This document shows positions 24,563 to 32,697 of a stretch of 64,000 bases of DNA, one piece after another. Below the pieces are notes generated by a model. It was not told the origin of the DNA. It searched no databases and worked only from the letters and a program-made list of their open reading frames with translations. The stretch covers positions 620,001-684,000 of the forward strand of contig CAWBNK010000006.1 of assembly GCA_963790065.1 (NCBI GenBank), read 5' to 3'. Both the position numbers and the translations under genes were made by a program. Origin of the DNA: Palsa-504 sp963790065 (GTDB lineage: Bacteria > Actinomycetota > Actinomycetes > Streptosporangiales > Streptosporangiaceae). Position 1 is the first letter of the stretch; each line of letters starts with the position of its first letter.

Positions 24563-25550
24563 CCCGCCAGGCGCGAACTCCCGCGCCCCTCGGCCTCCGC
24601 AGGCACCTCCAGTGCCTCGGGCGCCGCCGCGCGCTCCGCGGCCCGCGGCCTGTTCCCGCTTACGGCCACGAACACCCCGGTCAGCACCAGCGCCACGCCG
24701 CCCAGCTGCAGCGCGGAGGGGCGTTCGCCCAGGAAGATGTACGACAGCGCCACCGAACCCGCCGGCTGGATCAGCAGCAGCGCGCCGATCATGCTCGCGG
24801 GCAGCCGCGGCATCGAGGTGGTGATCAGCAGCCAGCCGATGACCTGCGAGGTCAGGGCGAGCAGCGCGAGCCAGCCGAGGGCGGCCCATGCGGGCCCGAG
24901 CCGGAAGTCGTGCAGCACGAGGCCGAGCACCGCCGACGCGGCCACCGCGCCGGCCGTCGCCTCGAACAGCGGCGCGGCCACGGCCCGGCGCGGGCCGGTC
25001 CCGCGCCGGCCGGCGAAGTGGCCTGGCGCAGGGTCAGGATGTAGATCGCGTACAGCACGGCCACGCCCACGCCGTACGCCAGGCCTAGCGCGGGATCGGT
25101 GCCGTAGGCCCGCGTGCCGCCGACATCGGCCAGCCCGCCCACCAGGACCAGGCCGGCCAGGATGACCGGCGAGGCCAGCAGCAGCGACCGGCGCGGGCGC
25201 TCGCCCAGGAACACCCAGGCCAGCAAGGAGATGATGAGCACCTGCAGGTTGGTCACCACGGTGCCGAGACCGGCGCCGATCGCGTCGATGGCGTGGCTCC
25301 ACAAGATGAGGTCCGCGGCCAGGAACACGCCGGCCAGCCGGGCCAGCCAGCGGCTCCGGGACGGCAGCGGCGGCGCTCCGCGCCTGCGCTCGGCGAGGGC
25401 CAGCGCGCCGAGCACCGGCAGGGCGAACGCGCACCGGCCTAGCGCGGTGAGGCTGGGCGAGGCGCCGGCCAGCTTCATCAGCACGGCCGAGCTGGAGATG
25501 CAGGCCGCTCCGGCAGTGGCCGCGGCCATCGGAGACATCCTGGCCGCCAC
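24559..25550 (-). pseudogene. EamA/DMT-family transporter, frameshifted
   Basis: Two adjacent frames together give a normal 10-helix EamA transporter of about 330 residues. The first frame runs from GTG 25550 (GGAGGA just upstream) through VVTNLQVLIISLLAWVFLGE to LYAIYILTLRQATS; the second continues AVAAPLFEATAGAVAASAVL, IGALLLIQPAGSVALSYIFL and ends at 24559. The frame must change between about 24980 and 25025. Adding one G to CGGGCCGTGG (giving GAVAAPLFEA) joins them. Such proteins export amino acids or metabolites. It is divergent from a CGNR regulator, a common pairing. Confidence 0.82.
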
Positions 25551-25570
25551 GTGTCCTCCGCTGGTCAGCG

Positions 25571-25597
25571 AACCTTTGTCATGATCAAAGATAGGTT
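25571..25597. promoter_or_regulatory. Candidate operator between EamA and CGNR genes
   Basis: A nested dyad has AACCT (25571-25575) with AGGTT (25593-25597) and TTTG (25575-25578) with CAAA (25586-25589). It is the only A/T-rich segment in the 87-bp divergent gap. A binding site for the CGNR zinc-finger protein encoded next to it is the simplest reading. Confidence 0.42.
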
Positions 25598-25637
25598 ATG
25601 GTGATGACGTTAGCTCGTGCCGTGCTCAGGAGTCAAC

Positions 25638-26252
25638 GTGGTTTTCGCTCATGACACGACGGCTGCCCTGCTGCTCGCCGCCGATCTGGTCAACTCTGAC
25701 GAGCTGACCGACGTCGGCGCCCTGGAGGCCTTCCTGGACAGGCACCTGGTCGAGCCCCGCAGGCGTGCCGCGGCCGCCGACCTTGACGCGGTCAGGGCGC
25801 TGCGCCCCAGGCTGCGAGCCATCTGGGCCGCCACCAGCCCGGAACCGCTTGCTGAACTGATCAACGGGCTGCTGCGCGATTCAGGCGCGCGGCCCTGGCT
25901 GACCGATCACGGCGGCGGCTGGGGCTGGCACCTGCACGTCACTGGTCATGACGCCGCGCTCGAGCACCGGATCGCCGCGCAGGCCGGCTTCGCGTTCGCC
26001 GACGTGGTCCGGATGACGGAGACGGGACGGCTGCGGCGCTGCGAGGCACCGGACTGCAACGCGGTCCTGGTTGACCTGTCCAAGAACCGCTCGCGCCGGT
26101 ACTGCGACACCGGCAACTGCGGCAACCGGCAGCACGTGGCGGCCTACCGCGAGCGGCGCGCCGACCGGGAAGCGGACCGGTCCGGCCGGGAAGCGGACCG
26201 GACCGGCCCGGAAGGGGCCCGCGCCGGCCGGGAAGCGGCCCGGGCCGGCTGA
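25638..26252 (+). CDS. ABATE/CGNR zinc-finger putative transcriptional regulator
   Basis: The product of about 204 residues has an N-terminal ABATE (stress-response) domain with ALLLAADLVNSDELTDVGALE and a C-terminal CGNR zinc finger, RRCEAPDCNAVLVDLSKNRS then RYCDTGNCGNRQHVAAYRER, with all four cysteines present. GTG 25638 has AGGAG five bases upstream and gives the usual N-terminus. After YRERR the protein continues into a charged repeat (READRSGREADRTG and similar) encoded by degenerate 15-18 bp repeats that overlap the end of the leftward RHH gene by 109 bp. Probably controls the divergent EamA exporter. Confidence 0.85.
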   Translation: MVFAHDTTAALLLAADLVNSDELTDVGALEAFLDRHLVEPRRRAAAADLDAVRALRPRLRAIWAATSPEPLAELINGLLRDSGARPWLTDHGGGWGWHLHVTGHDAALEHRIAAQAGFAFADVVRMTETGRLRRCEAPDCNAVLVDLSKNRSRRYCDTGNCGNRQHVAAYRERRADREADRSGREADRTGPEGARAGREAARAG

Positions 26253-26869
26253 TCGGCGTCGGCCAGGCCATGCCGGACGTAGCGGTCCAGGATGGCCTCT
26301 ACCACCTGGCTGAGCGACCGGCCGTCATGGGCGGCGGCCCGGTGTGCCGCGGCCCGCAGCGCATCGTCGATCTTGATCGTCAGGTGCGGGCGGTGCCCGT
26401 TCGTGCTGGCCACCCGTCGTTGCGGGAAGGGCGGAGGCGGCTCGCAGCTGGTCACCTGACGGCGCAGGGCAGCGGGGATCCGGCGCCGGACCCGGGCCTG
26501 CACGGCCTGCCGGCTGATGCCGAGCGCCTCGGCCAGCGGCCGCAGCGGCCAGCCCGCCTCGCTCAGCGCGGCCAGCGTGGCCGACAGCAGCTCGCTGCGC
26601 CCGGAGGAACGCAGCTCGCGCAGCCGCGCCGCGATGCGCTCGGGCAGCTGGGGGGGTACGGGGGGGCGAGCAGCCCCCCCGTGCGCGGGGGGTTCCGGGG
26701 GGTCGCCCCCCCGGGTCAGCACCGCCACGTACTGGCGCAGGCCGTGCGTCACCACCTCGGACATCGTGCGGCCCTCGCGGGCCAGGCGCGCCCTCAGCTG
26801 CTGCCTTTGTTCCTGGTCCAGCCGGAAGGTCAGCAGCAGGCGCCTCGGCCGATGGCCGTTCTCGCTCAT
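26144..26869 (-). CDS. Ribbon-helix-helix/HTH DNA-binding protein
   Basis: The 241-residue protein seems to hold two ribbon-helix-helix-like units, RLLLTFRLDQEQRQQLRARL with EGRTMSEVVTHGLRQYV at the start and HLTIKIDDALRAAAHRAAA with DGRSLSQVVEAILDRYV near the end, around a central helix-turn-helix (RPLAEALGISRQAVQARVR). A Gly/Pro linker (residues about 52-74) is encoded by the G-run repeat at 26648-26715. Its ATG overlaps the glpD stop as ATGA. The Arg/Ser-rich tail is encoded by the same repeats as the end of the CGNR gene. Likely a DNA-binding regulator; target unknown. Confidence 0.7.
   Translation of the reverse strand: MSENGHRPRRLLLTFRLDQEQRQQLRARLAREGRTMSEVVTHGLRQYVAVLTRGGDPPEPPAHGGAARPPVPPQLPERIAARLRELRSSGRSELLSATLAALSEAGWPLRPLAEALGISRQAVQARVRRRIPAALRRQVTSCEPPPPFPQRRVASTNGHRPHLTIKIDDALRAAAHRAAAHDGRSLSQVVEAILDRYVRHGLADADQPARAASRPARAPSGPVRSASRPDRSASRSARRSR
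26648..26715. repeat. G-run inverted repeat, copy of a dispersed element
   Basis: Several runs of six or seven G or C form nested hairpins here, including GGGGGGG and CCCCCCC around CGAGCAG. Bases 26685-26715 match 30 of 31 positions of the minus strand of 38588-38618. The four G-runs on one strand could also form a quadruplex. The segment is in frame inside the RHH gene linker. Confidence 0.8.
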
Positions 26870-28641
26870 CCCGCCGCGGCCGTGACCCCCGCCAGGGCCG
26901 CCGCGGCCGCCAGGGCCGCGGCGCCCGCCCCGGCCGAGTCCGCCGGGACGCCAAGCTGGGCCGCCCCGGCTCCGCCGGCCGCCACCGTCTGCTCGGCCGC
27001 AACCAGGTCCAGGTAGCGCCGTGTCTCGGCGGCCCGCTTGCGCCGGCTCCAGCCCAGCAGGCGGCCCATGATCAGGCTCACCTCGGCGGCGGCCTCGGCC
27101 CCCGAATCGGCCGACTCGATGAACAGGCGCATCCGGCGCACCAGCACGTCCTCGACGTGCAGCGCGTCCTCGTGGGTGACCGCGTAGGCCACCTCCGCCC
27201 GCAGGTACGGGTAGCCGTCGGCCAGCGGGCCAGCCAGCCGCGGGTCATCGCGCACCAGGTCGAGCACCTCGGCGGCCAGCGACCCGTACCGGCCGAGCAG
27301 GTGCTCCACCACCGCGCTGGGCACCTCGTAGTCCTCGGCCAGCCGTACCGCGCCGGCCTGCACCGCGGCCAGGCCGTCCGCGCCGAGCAGCGGCAGCTGT
27401 TCGGTGACGGACGCCGGCACCACGCGATCGAAGTCGGCCACCGCGGCATCCACCACGTCCCGCGCCATCAGCCGGTAGGTGGTGAACTTGCCGCCCGCGA
27501 TGCTGGCCAGGCCGGGCACCGGCACGTCGACCACGTGCTCCCGGGACACCTTGGTCGTGGGCTTGGATCCCTTGCTCCCGTTGCCGCTGTCGGCCTCCAC
27601 CAGCGGACGTAGGCCCGCGTATACGGCGATGACATCGGCCCGGGTCAGCGGCCGGGCCAGCACCCGGTTGGCGGCGGTCAGGATGTAGTCGACGTCTTCC
27701 TCGGTGACGGCGGGCTCGGCGCGGTCCCCGAACCAGTCGGTGTCGGTCGTGCCGACGATCCAGCGATCCGCCCACGGGATGAAGAACAGCACGCTCTTCT
27801 CGGTCCGCAGGATCATGCCGGTGCTGGCCTCGACCGCCTCCCGCGGCACCACGATGTGCACACCCTTGGACATCCGGACCCGGTACCCGGCGCGCACCCC
27901 GGCCAGCTCGTGCACCAGGTCGGTCCACACCCCGGCGCAGACCACCACCACTTCCGCGGACACGTCAAGGACGCGCCCGGTCTCCTCGTCGCGCACCCGG
28001 GCACCGGTCACCCGGGTCCCGTCCGCGCCGCGCAGCAGGCTCACCGCGGTGACCCGGGTGGCCACCACGGCGCTGTGCGCGGCTGCCGTGCGGGCTACGG
28101 TGAGCGTGTGCCGCGCGTCATCGACCTGCGCGTCGTAGTAGAGCATCGCGCCCGCGAGCCGCTCGGGGGACAGGGCGGGGGCGAGCTTCAGCGCGCCCCT
28201 GGCCGACAGGTGCTTGTGGTGCGGCACCGGCCGGCGGGTGCCCTCCATCGCGTCGTACAGGGCCAGGCCCGCCCCGACGTATGGCCGCTCCACCACCTTC
28301 TTGTACAGCGGGTACAGGAACGAGACCGGCTTGACCAGGTGCGGGGCCAGCTTCGAGACCAGCAGGTCGCGCTCCCGCAGCGCCTCGTAGACCAGCTTGA
28401 AGTCGAGCTGCTCCAGGTACCGCAGGCCGCCGTGGATCAGCTTGCTCGACCGGCTCGAGGTGCCCGAGGCCAGGTCACGCGCCTCCACCAGGGCCACCCG
28501 CAGGCCCCGGCTAGCGGCGTCCAGCGCCGCTCCCGTGCCGGTGATGCCGCCGCCGATGACCAGCACGTCAAACCGCTCGGCCCCGAGCCTGCCGAGTACC
28601 GCGGCGCGGTCGCGTGCGTCCAAAACGCCGTTACTGGCCAT
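26866..28641 (-). CDS. glpD: Glycerol-3-phosphate dehydrogenase (FAD-dependent)
   Basis: The roughly 591-residue enzyme has the FAD-binding start FDVLVIGGGITGTGAALDA, the family motif SSRSSKLIHGGLRYLEQLD, WIVGTTDTDWFGD and the C-terminal helical domain (VAYAVTHEDALHVEDVLVRR). It oxidises glycerol-3-phosphate to dihydroxyacetone phosphate at the membrane, passing electrons to quinone. ATG 28641 is chosen for its position just before the FAD motif and the GGGGGGAA upstream; ATG 28665 and 28704 are in frame. The last 35 residues are an Ala/Gly run. It is divergent from glpK across 165 bp and translationally coupled to the RHH gene downstream. Confidence 0.95.
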   Translation of the reverse strand: MASNGVLDARDRAAVLGRLGAERFDVLVIGGGITGTGAALDAASRGLRVALVEARDLASGTSSRSSKLIHGGLRYLEQLDFKLVYEALRERDLLVSKLAPHLVKPVSFLYPLYKKVVERPYVGAGLALYDAMEGTRRPVPHHKHLSARGALKLAPALSPERLAGAMLYYDAQVDDARHTLTVARTAAAHSAVVATRVTAVSLLRGADGTRVTGARVRDEETGRVLDVSAEVVVVCAGVWTDLVHELAGVRAGYRVRMSKGVHIVVPREAVEASTGMILRTEKSVLFFIPWADRWIVGTTDTDWFGDRAEPAVTEEDVDYILTAANRVLARPLTRADVIAVYAGLRPLVEADSGNGSKGSKPTTKVSREHVVDVPVPGLASIAGGKFTTYRLMARDVVDAAVADFDRVVPASVTEQLPLLGADGLAAVQAGAVRLAEDYEVPSAVVEHLLGRYGSLAAEVLDLVRDDPRLAGPLADGYPYLRAEVAYAVTHEDALHVEDVLVRRMRLFIESADSGAEAAAEVSLIMGRLLGWSRRKRAAETRRYLDLVAAEQTVAAGGAGAAQLGVPADSAGAGAAALAAAAALAGVTAAAG

Positions 28642-28805
28642 CGCCGTTCCCCCCGGTCGTGCCATCACCGCACCCCCCATACGCGTACCAACAACATGCC
28701 CCATACGTCTAGGGTATGTACATCGTCAACGTACTCGCAAAGCCGAACATTCCGGTGAACTGCCGTTTACCAGGTCGTGTCGCGATCACGCAGAAACGAG
28801 GAACA

Positions 28806-30323
28806 GTGGCGGATTTCGTCGGGGCGGTGGACCAGGGCACCACGAGCACCCGGTTCATGGTCTTCGATCACTCCGGTGCGGAGGTGGCCAGGCACCAGCT
28901 CGAGCACACCCAGGTCCTGCCCCGCCCCGGCTGGGTGGAGCACAACCCGGTGGAGATCTGGGAACGGACCAGCGCCGTGATCAAGACCGTGCTGAACACC
29001 CACAATCTCAAACCCGCCGACCTCGCCGCGCTCGGCCTGACCAACCAGCGGGAAACCACGGTGGTCTGGAACCGGCGCACCGGCCGCCCGTACGGCAACG
29101 CGATCGTGTGGCAGGACACCAGGACCGACGCCATCGCCGCCGCCCTGGACCGCCAAGGCCACGGCGACCTGATCAGGCACAAGGCGGGCCTGCCGCCGGC
29201 CACCTACTTCTCCGGCGGCAAGCTGCGCTGGATGCTCGACCACATCGATGGCCTGCGGGCCGACGCCGAGCGCGGTGAGGCGATCTTCGGCACCGTCGAC
29301 ACCTGGCTGCTGTGGAACCTCACCGGCGGCACCCATGGCGGCGTCCACGTCACCGACGTCACCAACGCCAGCCGCACCATGCTGATGAACCTGATGACCC
29401 TGGACTGGGACGACGAGCTGCTCGAGCTGTTCACCGTGCCGCGGGCCATGCTGCCGGTGATCGCGCCTTCATCAGCCCCGGAACCGTTCGGCCTGACCGA
29501 AGGGACCGGCCCGTTCGGCGGTCAGCTGGCGATCACCGGCGTGCTTGGTGACCAGCAGGCCGCCATGGTCGGGCAGGTGTGCTTCGCGCCCGGCGAGGCC
29601 AAGAACACCTACGGCACCGGCAACTTCCTGCTGCTGAACACCGGCACCAACATCGTCCGCTCCAAAAGCGGCCTGCTGACCACGGTGTGCTTCAAGTTCG
29701 GCGCCGAGGCCGCCGTCTACGCCCTGGAAGGATCGATCGCGGTGACCGGCGCCGCGGTCCAGTGGCTGCGTGACCAGCTCGGCATCATCAGCGGCGCGGC
29801 GGACAGCGAGACCCTGGCCGCGCGGGTCACCGACACCGCCGGCCTGTACTTCGTGCCCGCCTTCTCCGGCCTGTTCGCGCCCTACTGGCGGGCCGACGCC
29901 CGCGGCGCGATCGTCGGCCTGTCCCGCTTCCACACCAGCGCGCACCTGGCCCGGGCCACCCTGGAGGCCATCGCCTACCAGACCAGGGACGTGGCCGAGG
30001 CGATGGAGGCCGACTCCGGGGTCCGGCTCGGGACGCTCAAGGTCGACGGCGGGGTGACCGCCAACGACCTGGCCATGCAGCTGCAGGCGGACATCCTCGG
30101 CGTCCCGGCCATCCGGCCGGTGGTGGCTGAGACCACTGCGCTGGGCGCCGCCTACGCGGCCGGCCTGGCCGCCGGCTTCTGGCGCGACACCGACGAGCTG
30201 CGCGCCAACTGGCGCGAGTCGCAGCGCTGGCTGCCCACCTGGACCGACACCCGCCGCGCCGACGGCTACGCCGGCTGGCGCAAGGCAGTCCAGCGCACGT
30301 TGGGCTGGGTCGAGGTCGATTAG
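28806..30323 (+). CDS. glpK: Glycerol kinase
   Basis: The 505-residue FGGY kinase begins MADFVGAVDQGTTSTRFMVFD (GTG start, CGAGGA site) and carries NQRETTVVWNRRTGRP, the FGGY signatures in NTYGTGNFLLLNTG and GGVTANDLAMQLQADILG, and active-site WQDTR. It phosphorylates glycerol with ATP to glycerol-3-phosphate, the substrate of the divergent glpD product. I reject the upstream in-frame ATG at 28716, since it would add 30 residues with no homology to the family. No glpF facilitator gene is present nearby. Confidence 0.96.
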   Translation: MADFVGAVDQGTTSTRFMVFDHSGAEVARHQLEHTQVLPRPGWVEHNPVEIWERTSAVIKTVLNTHNLKPADLAALGLTNQRETTVVWNRRTGRPYGNAIVWQDTRTDAIAAALDRQGHGDLIRHKAGLPPATYFSGGKLRWMLDHIDGLRADAERGEAIFGTVDTWLLWNLTGGTHGGVHVTDVTNASRTMLMNLMTLDWDDELLELFTVPRAMLPVIAPSSAPEPFGLTEGTGPFGGQLAITGVLGDQQAAMVGQVCFAPGEAKNTYGTGNFLLLNTGTNIVRSKSGLLTTVCFKFGAEAAVYALEGSIAVTGAAVQWLRDQLGIISGAADSETLAARVTDTAGLYFVPAFSGLFAPYWRADARGAIVGLSRFHTSAHLARATLEAIAYQTRDVAEAMEADSGVRLGTLKVDGGVTANDLAMQLQADILGVPAIRPVVAETTALGAAYAAGLAAGFWRDTDELRANWRESQRWLPTWTDTRRADGYAGWRKAVQRTLGWVEVD

Positions 30324-30331
30324 CACCCATT

Positions 30332-30370
30332 AGTCCGAACGGTCCGTGGTACCCGCCCGCCACAAACGCC
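30332..30370 (+). repeat. Exact CCGAACGGTCCGTGG motif after glpK
   Basis: The exact 15-mer lies at 30336-30350, 13 bases past the glpK stop, followed by TACCCGCCCGCCAC. GTGG can pair with CCAC around a C-rich loop. This is one of three exact copies in the window. Confidence 0.6.
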
Positions 30371-30539
30371 GTTCCGGTGCCACCCGGGGCGAGCGTCCCG
30401 CGATGCGGCACCGCCGAGGATTTCCGGGGTGGATCCGGGTTCCGTACTCGCCGGGGCGAACCAGACACCTAACTCGACGAATCCCTCGCCCAGGAGGAGA
30501 CGCCAGGTCAGCCGTCATGACAGGGTTTATCCGTACCGG

Positions 30540-30556
30540 CCGGTCTATATAGGTGT
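30540..30556 (+). promoter_or_regulatory. Candidate -10 region for the nucleoside phosphorylase gene
   Basis: TATATA at about 30546-30551 stands out in a GC-rich background and would place a transcript start near 30558. That start is too close to ATG 30566 for a normal leader, but suits a TTG start at 30590 with GGGAGG 8 bases upstream. No good -35 box is visible. Confidence 0.4.
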
Positions 30557-30565
30557 ACCGGCAGC

Positions 30566-31387
30566 ATGAAGGTGCGGGAGGTGCAGAAGTTGTCTGAGCC
30601 GACTGATCGGCAACGACTGCCGCTACTGGAGGATGACGATCTGACCGGTGAGGCGGTCATCGAGCCGAGCCGACTGATCCGTCCGGTCGACGCGCCGGCG
30701 GTCGCCGTGGCGTGCTTCTTCCGGGACATCGTCGAGGAACTCTCCAGCCGAGCAGACGCGAGGTCAGTGTGCCGCCTGCACAGCGAGATGGGTCCGGCAT
30801 CGTTGTGGGAGATTGAGCATCGGGGTGTACGGCTGGGCGTGTTCCATCCCGGAGTCGGGGCGCCGTTGGCCGGCGCCATGCTCGAGCAGGTCATTGCCCG
30901 CGGAGTTCGCGGAGTCATCGCCTGCGGTGGGGCAGGGGCGCTGGTACCAGAGCTGGTGATGGGACACGCCGTGGTGTTGACCGGCGCCGTACGCGACGAA
31001 GGCACGTCCTTCCACTACCTGCAGGCCGGCCGGGTCGTCTCAGCTGACCCGGGTCCGGCTGAGACCCTGGCCGACGCGCTCAGTGCCGACGGTGTGGAGA
31101 CGATGCGCGGCCTGAGCTGGTCAATGGACGCCATCTACCGCGAGACCCGGGCCCGAGTCTCGCGCCGGGTGGAGGAAGGGTGCCTGGTCGTCGAGATGGA
31201 AGCGTCGGCGCTGATGGCGATCGCCCGCTACCGCTCTATCCCGTTCGGTGAGGTGGTGATGGCGGGCGACTCGCTGGCCGGCCGGGAGTGGCAGCACCGT
31301 GGGTGGATGACGGCCAAGTCGGCACGCCGGCAGTTGTTCGCCTCGGCCGCGGACGCTGCGGTCGCGCTGATGGGGACGCCGGTCTAA
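30566..31387 (+). CDS. Nucleoside phosphorylase (uridine phosphorylase-like)
   Basis: The 273-residue protein belongs to the PNP/UDP phosphorylase family: GVFHPGVGAPLAGAMLEQVI, the GVIACGGAGAL phosphate/base loop, EGTSFHYL and the substrate-binding EMEASALMAIA. Family members split nucleosides with phosphate; VEMEASAL points to the uridine phosphorylase branch, but specificity cannot be fixed from sequence. Codon use is somewhat less GC-biased than its neighbours, which may indicate separate origin. Start choice is uncertain: TTG 30590 has the better GGGAGG site, ATG 30566 gives eight more residues. The stop overlaps the stop of the leftward NHEJ polymerase. Confidence 0.82.
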   Translation: MKVREVQKLSEPTDRQRLPLLEDDDLTGEAVIEPSRLIRPVDAPAVAVACFFRDIVEELSSRADARSVCRLHSEMGPASLWEIEHRGVRLGVFHPGVGAPLAGAMLEQVIARGVRGVIACGGAGALVPELVMGHAVVLTGAVRDEGTSFHYLQAGRVVSADPGPAETLADALSADGVETMRGLSWSMDAIYRETRARVSRRVEEGCLVVEMEASALMAIARYRSIPFGEVVMAGDSLAGREWQHRGWMTAKSARRQLFASAADAAVALMGTPV

Positions 31388-32697
31388 GGCCGGAACCCGG
31401 CCCAGGGGTCGTAGTCGACCTCCAGCGGTTCCTGCGCCGGGCGGTCGGGCTCGGGGACGTGCTGCAGGTTGATCCGGATCCGGTACCAGACCGAACTGCG
31501 CCCGCGCATCGCGTCGACCAGCACGTCGCGCGGCTCCAGCAGCAGCCAGACCGACGGGTGCCTGGCCTTCCAGCGCTCCAGGCCCGCCATGGCCTCGTCC
31601 TTGGTCTCCGCCCGCGCGATCTCGATCAGCGGCATCGTGCTGCGCCGCCGCCCGGTCGGCCCGGCCGTCTTCCCCGGCGCCGGAGCCGGCGCGACGCCAG
31701 CCCGCCGCTTGGACGGCTGGACCCGGGGTGCCTCGCCGGCCTGCTTCTCGTAGTGCGGCGGCCACGGCGCGTCCGGCAGGCCCGCCGCCTGGTCCCGGGC
31801 CGCCTGCTCGAGCAGCGCGGAAAGAGACCCGGCCGCCTCGTCCATCCCAGCCCACGGATCACCCAGCGCCGCGAACCGCGCGGGCACGGTCGCGATGGTG
31901 TACGCAGCCGGGTCGCAGTCCGGGACCTCGTCCCAGGCCAGCGGGGCGGAGACCCGGGCGTCCGGGACCGGGCGGATGGAGTAAGCGGACGCGACAGTGC
32001 GGTCCTTGGCGTTCTGGTTGTAGTCGACGAACACGCCGTGCCGTTCCTCCTTCCACCACTTGGACGTGGCCAGGTCAGGCGCGCGCCGCTCGATCTCGCG
32101 CGCCACCGCCACCGCCGCCAGCCGCACCTCGGCGAACGACCAGCGCGGCTCGATCCGCGCGTACACGTGCAGGCCCCGGGACCCGGAGGTCTTCGGCCAG
32201 CCGGTCAGCCCGAAGTCGGCCAGCACGCCGGCGGCCACCAGGGCCACGTCCCTGATCTGCGGCCATTCCACGCCCGGGACCGGGTCCAGGTCGACTCGCA
32301 GCTCGTCGGGGTGATCGAGGTCGGACACCCGCACCGGGTGCGGGTTCAGGTCGATGCAGCCGAGGTTGATCACCCAGGCCAGCGCGGCCTCGTCGCTGAC
32401 CACCACCTCGTCCGCGGTCCGCCCGGAGGGGAAGCGCAGCTCGACGGTATCGACCCAGTCCGGCCGCTTATCCGGGGCCCGCTTCTGGAAGAACGCCTCG
32501 CCCTCGGCCCCGTTCACGAACCGCTTGAGCGCCATCGGCCGTCCGCCCACGCCGCCGAGCGCTCCGGGGGCCACGGCCAGGTAATACTGCACCATGTCCA
32601 GCTTGGTCACCCCGGCCCGCGGGAAGAACACCTTGCTCGGGTTGCTGATCGCGACCTCGCGTCCCGCAAGCTCGAAGACCTTCTTCGGCTCAGCCAC
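31384..32697 (-). CDS. NHEJ DNA polymerase/primase (LigD polymerase-domain protein)
   Basis: The 437-residue protein is an archaeo-eukaryotic primase-type polymerase as in the LigD POL domain: VAISNPSKVFFPRAGVTKLD, the catalytic carboxylates in DELRVDLDPVPG, KTSGSRGLHVYARI and VASAYSIRPVPDARVSAPL with conserved basic residues. It adds ribo- or deoxynucleotides at DNA breaks during non-homologous end joining. A basic linker precedes a C-terminal segment of about 90 residues (from MPLIEIARAETKDEA) that I do not recognise. GTG 32697 has GGGAGG five bases upstream and overlaps the ligase stop by 8 bases, so the two form one operon. No ku gene is present in the window. Confidence 0.88.
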   Translation of the reverse strand: MAEPKKVFELAGREVAISNPSKVFFPRAGVTKLDMVQYYLAVAPGALGGVGGRPMALKRFVNGAEGEAFFQKRAPDKRPDWVDTVELRFPSGRTADEVVVSDEAALAWVINLGCIDLNPHPVRVSDLDHPDELRVDLDPVPGVEWPQIRDVALVAAGVLADFGLTGWPKTSGSRGLHVYARIEPRWSFAEVRLAAVAVAREIERRAPDLATSKWWKEERHGVFVDYNQNAKDRTVASAYSIRPVPDARVSAPLAWDEVPDCDPAAYTIATVPARFAALGDPWAGMDEAAGSLSALLEQAARDQAAGLPDAPWPPHYEKQAGEAPRVQPSKRRAGVAPAPAPGKTAGPTGRRRSTMPLIEIARAETKDEAMAGLERWKARHPSVWLLLEPRDVLVDAMRGRSSVWYRIRINLQHVPEPDRPAQEPLEVDYDPWAGFRP

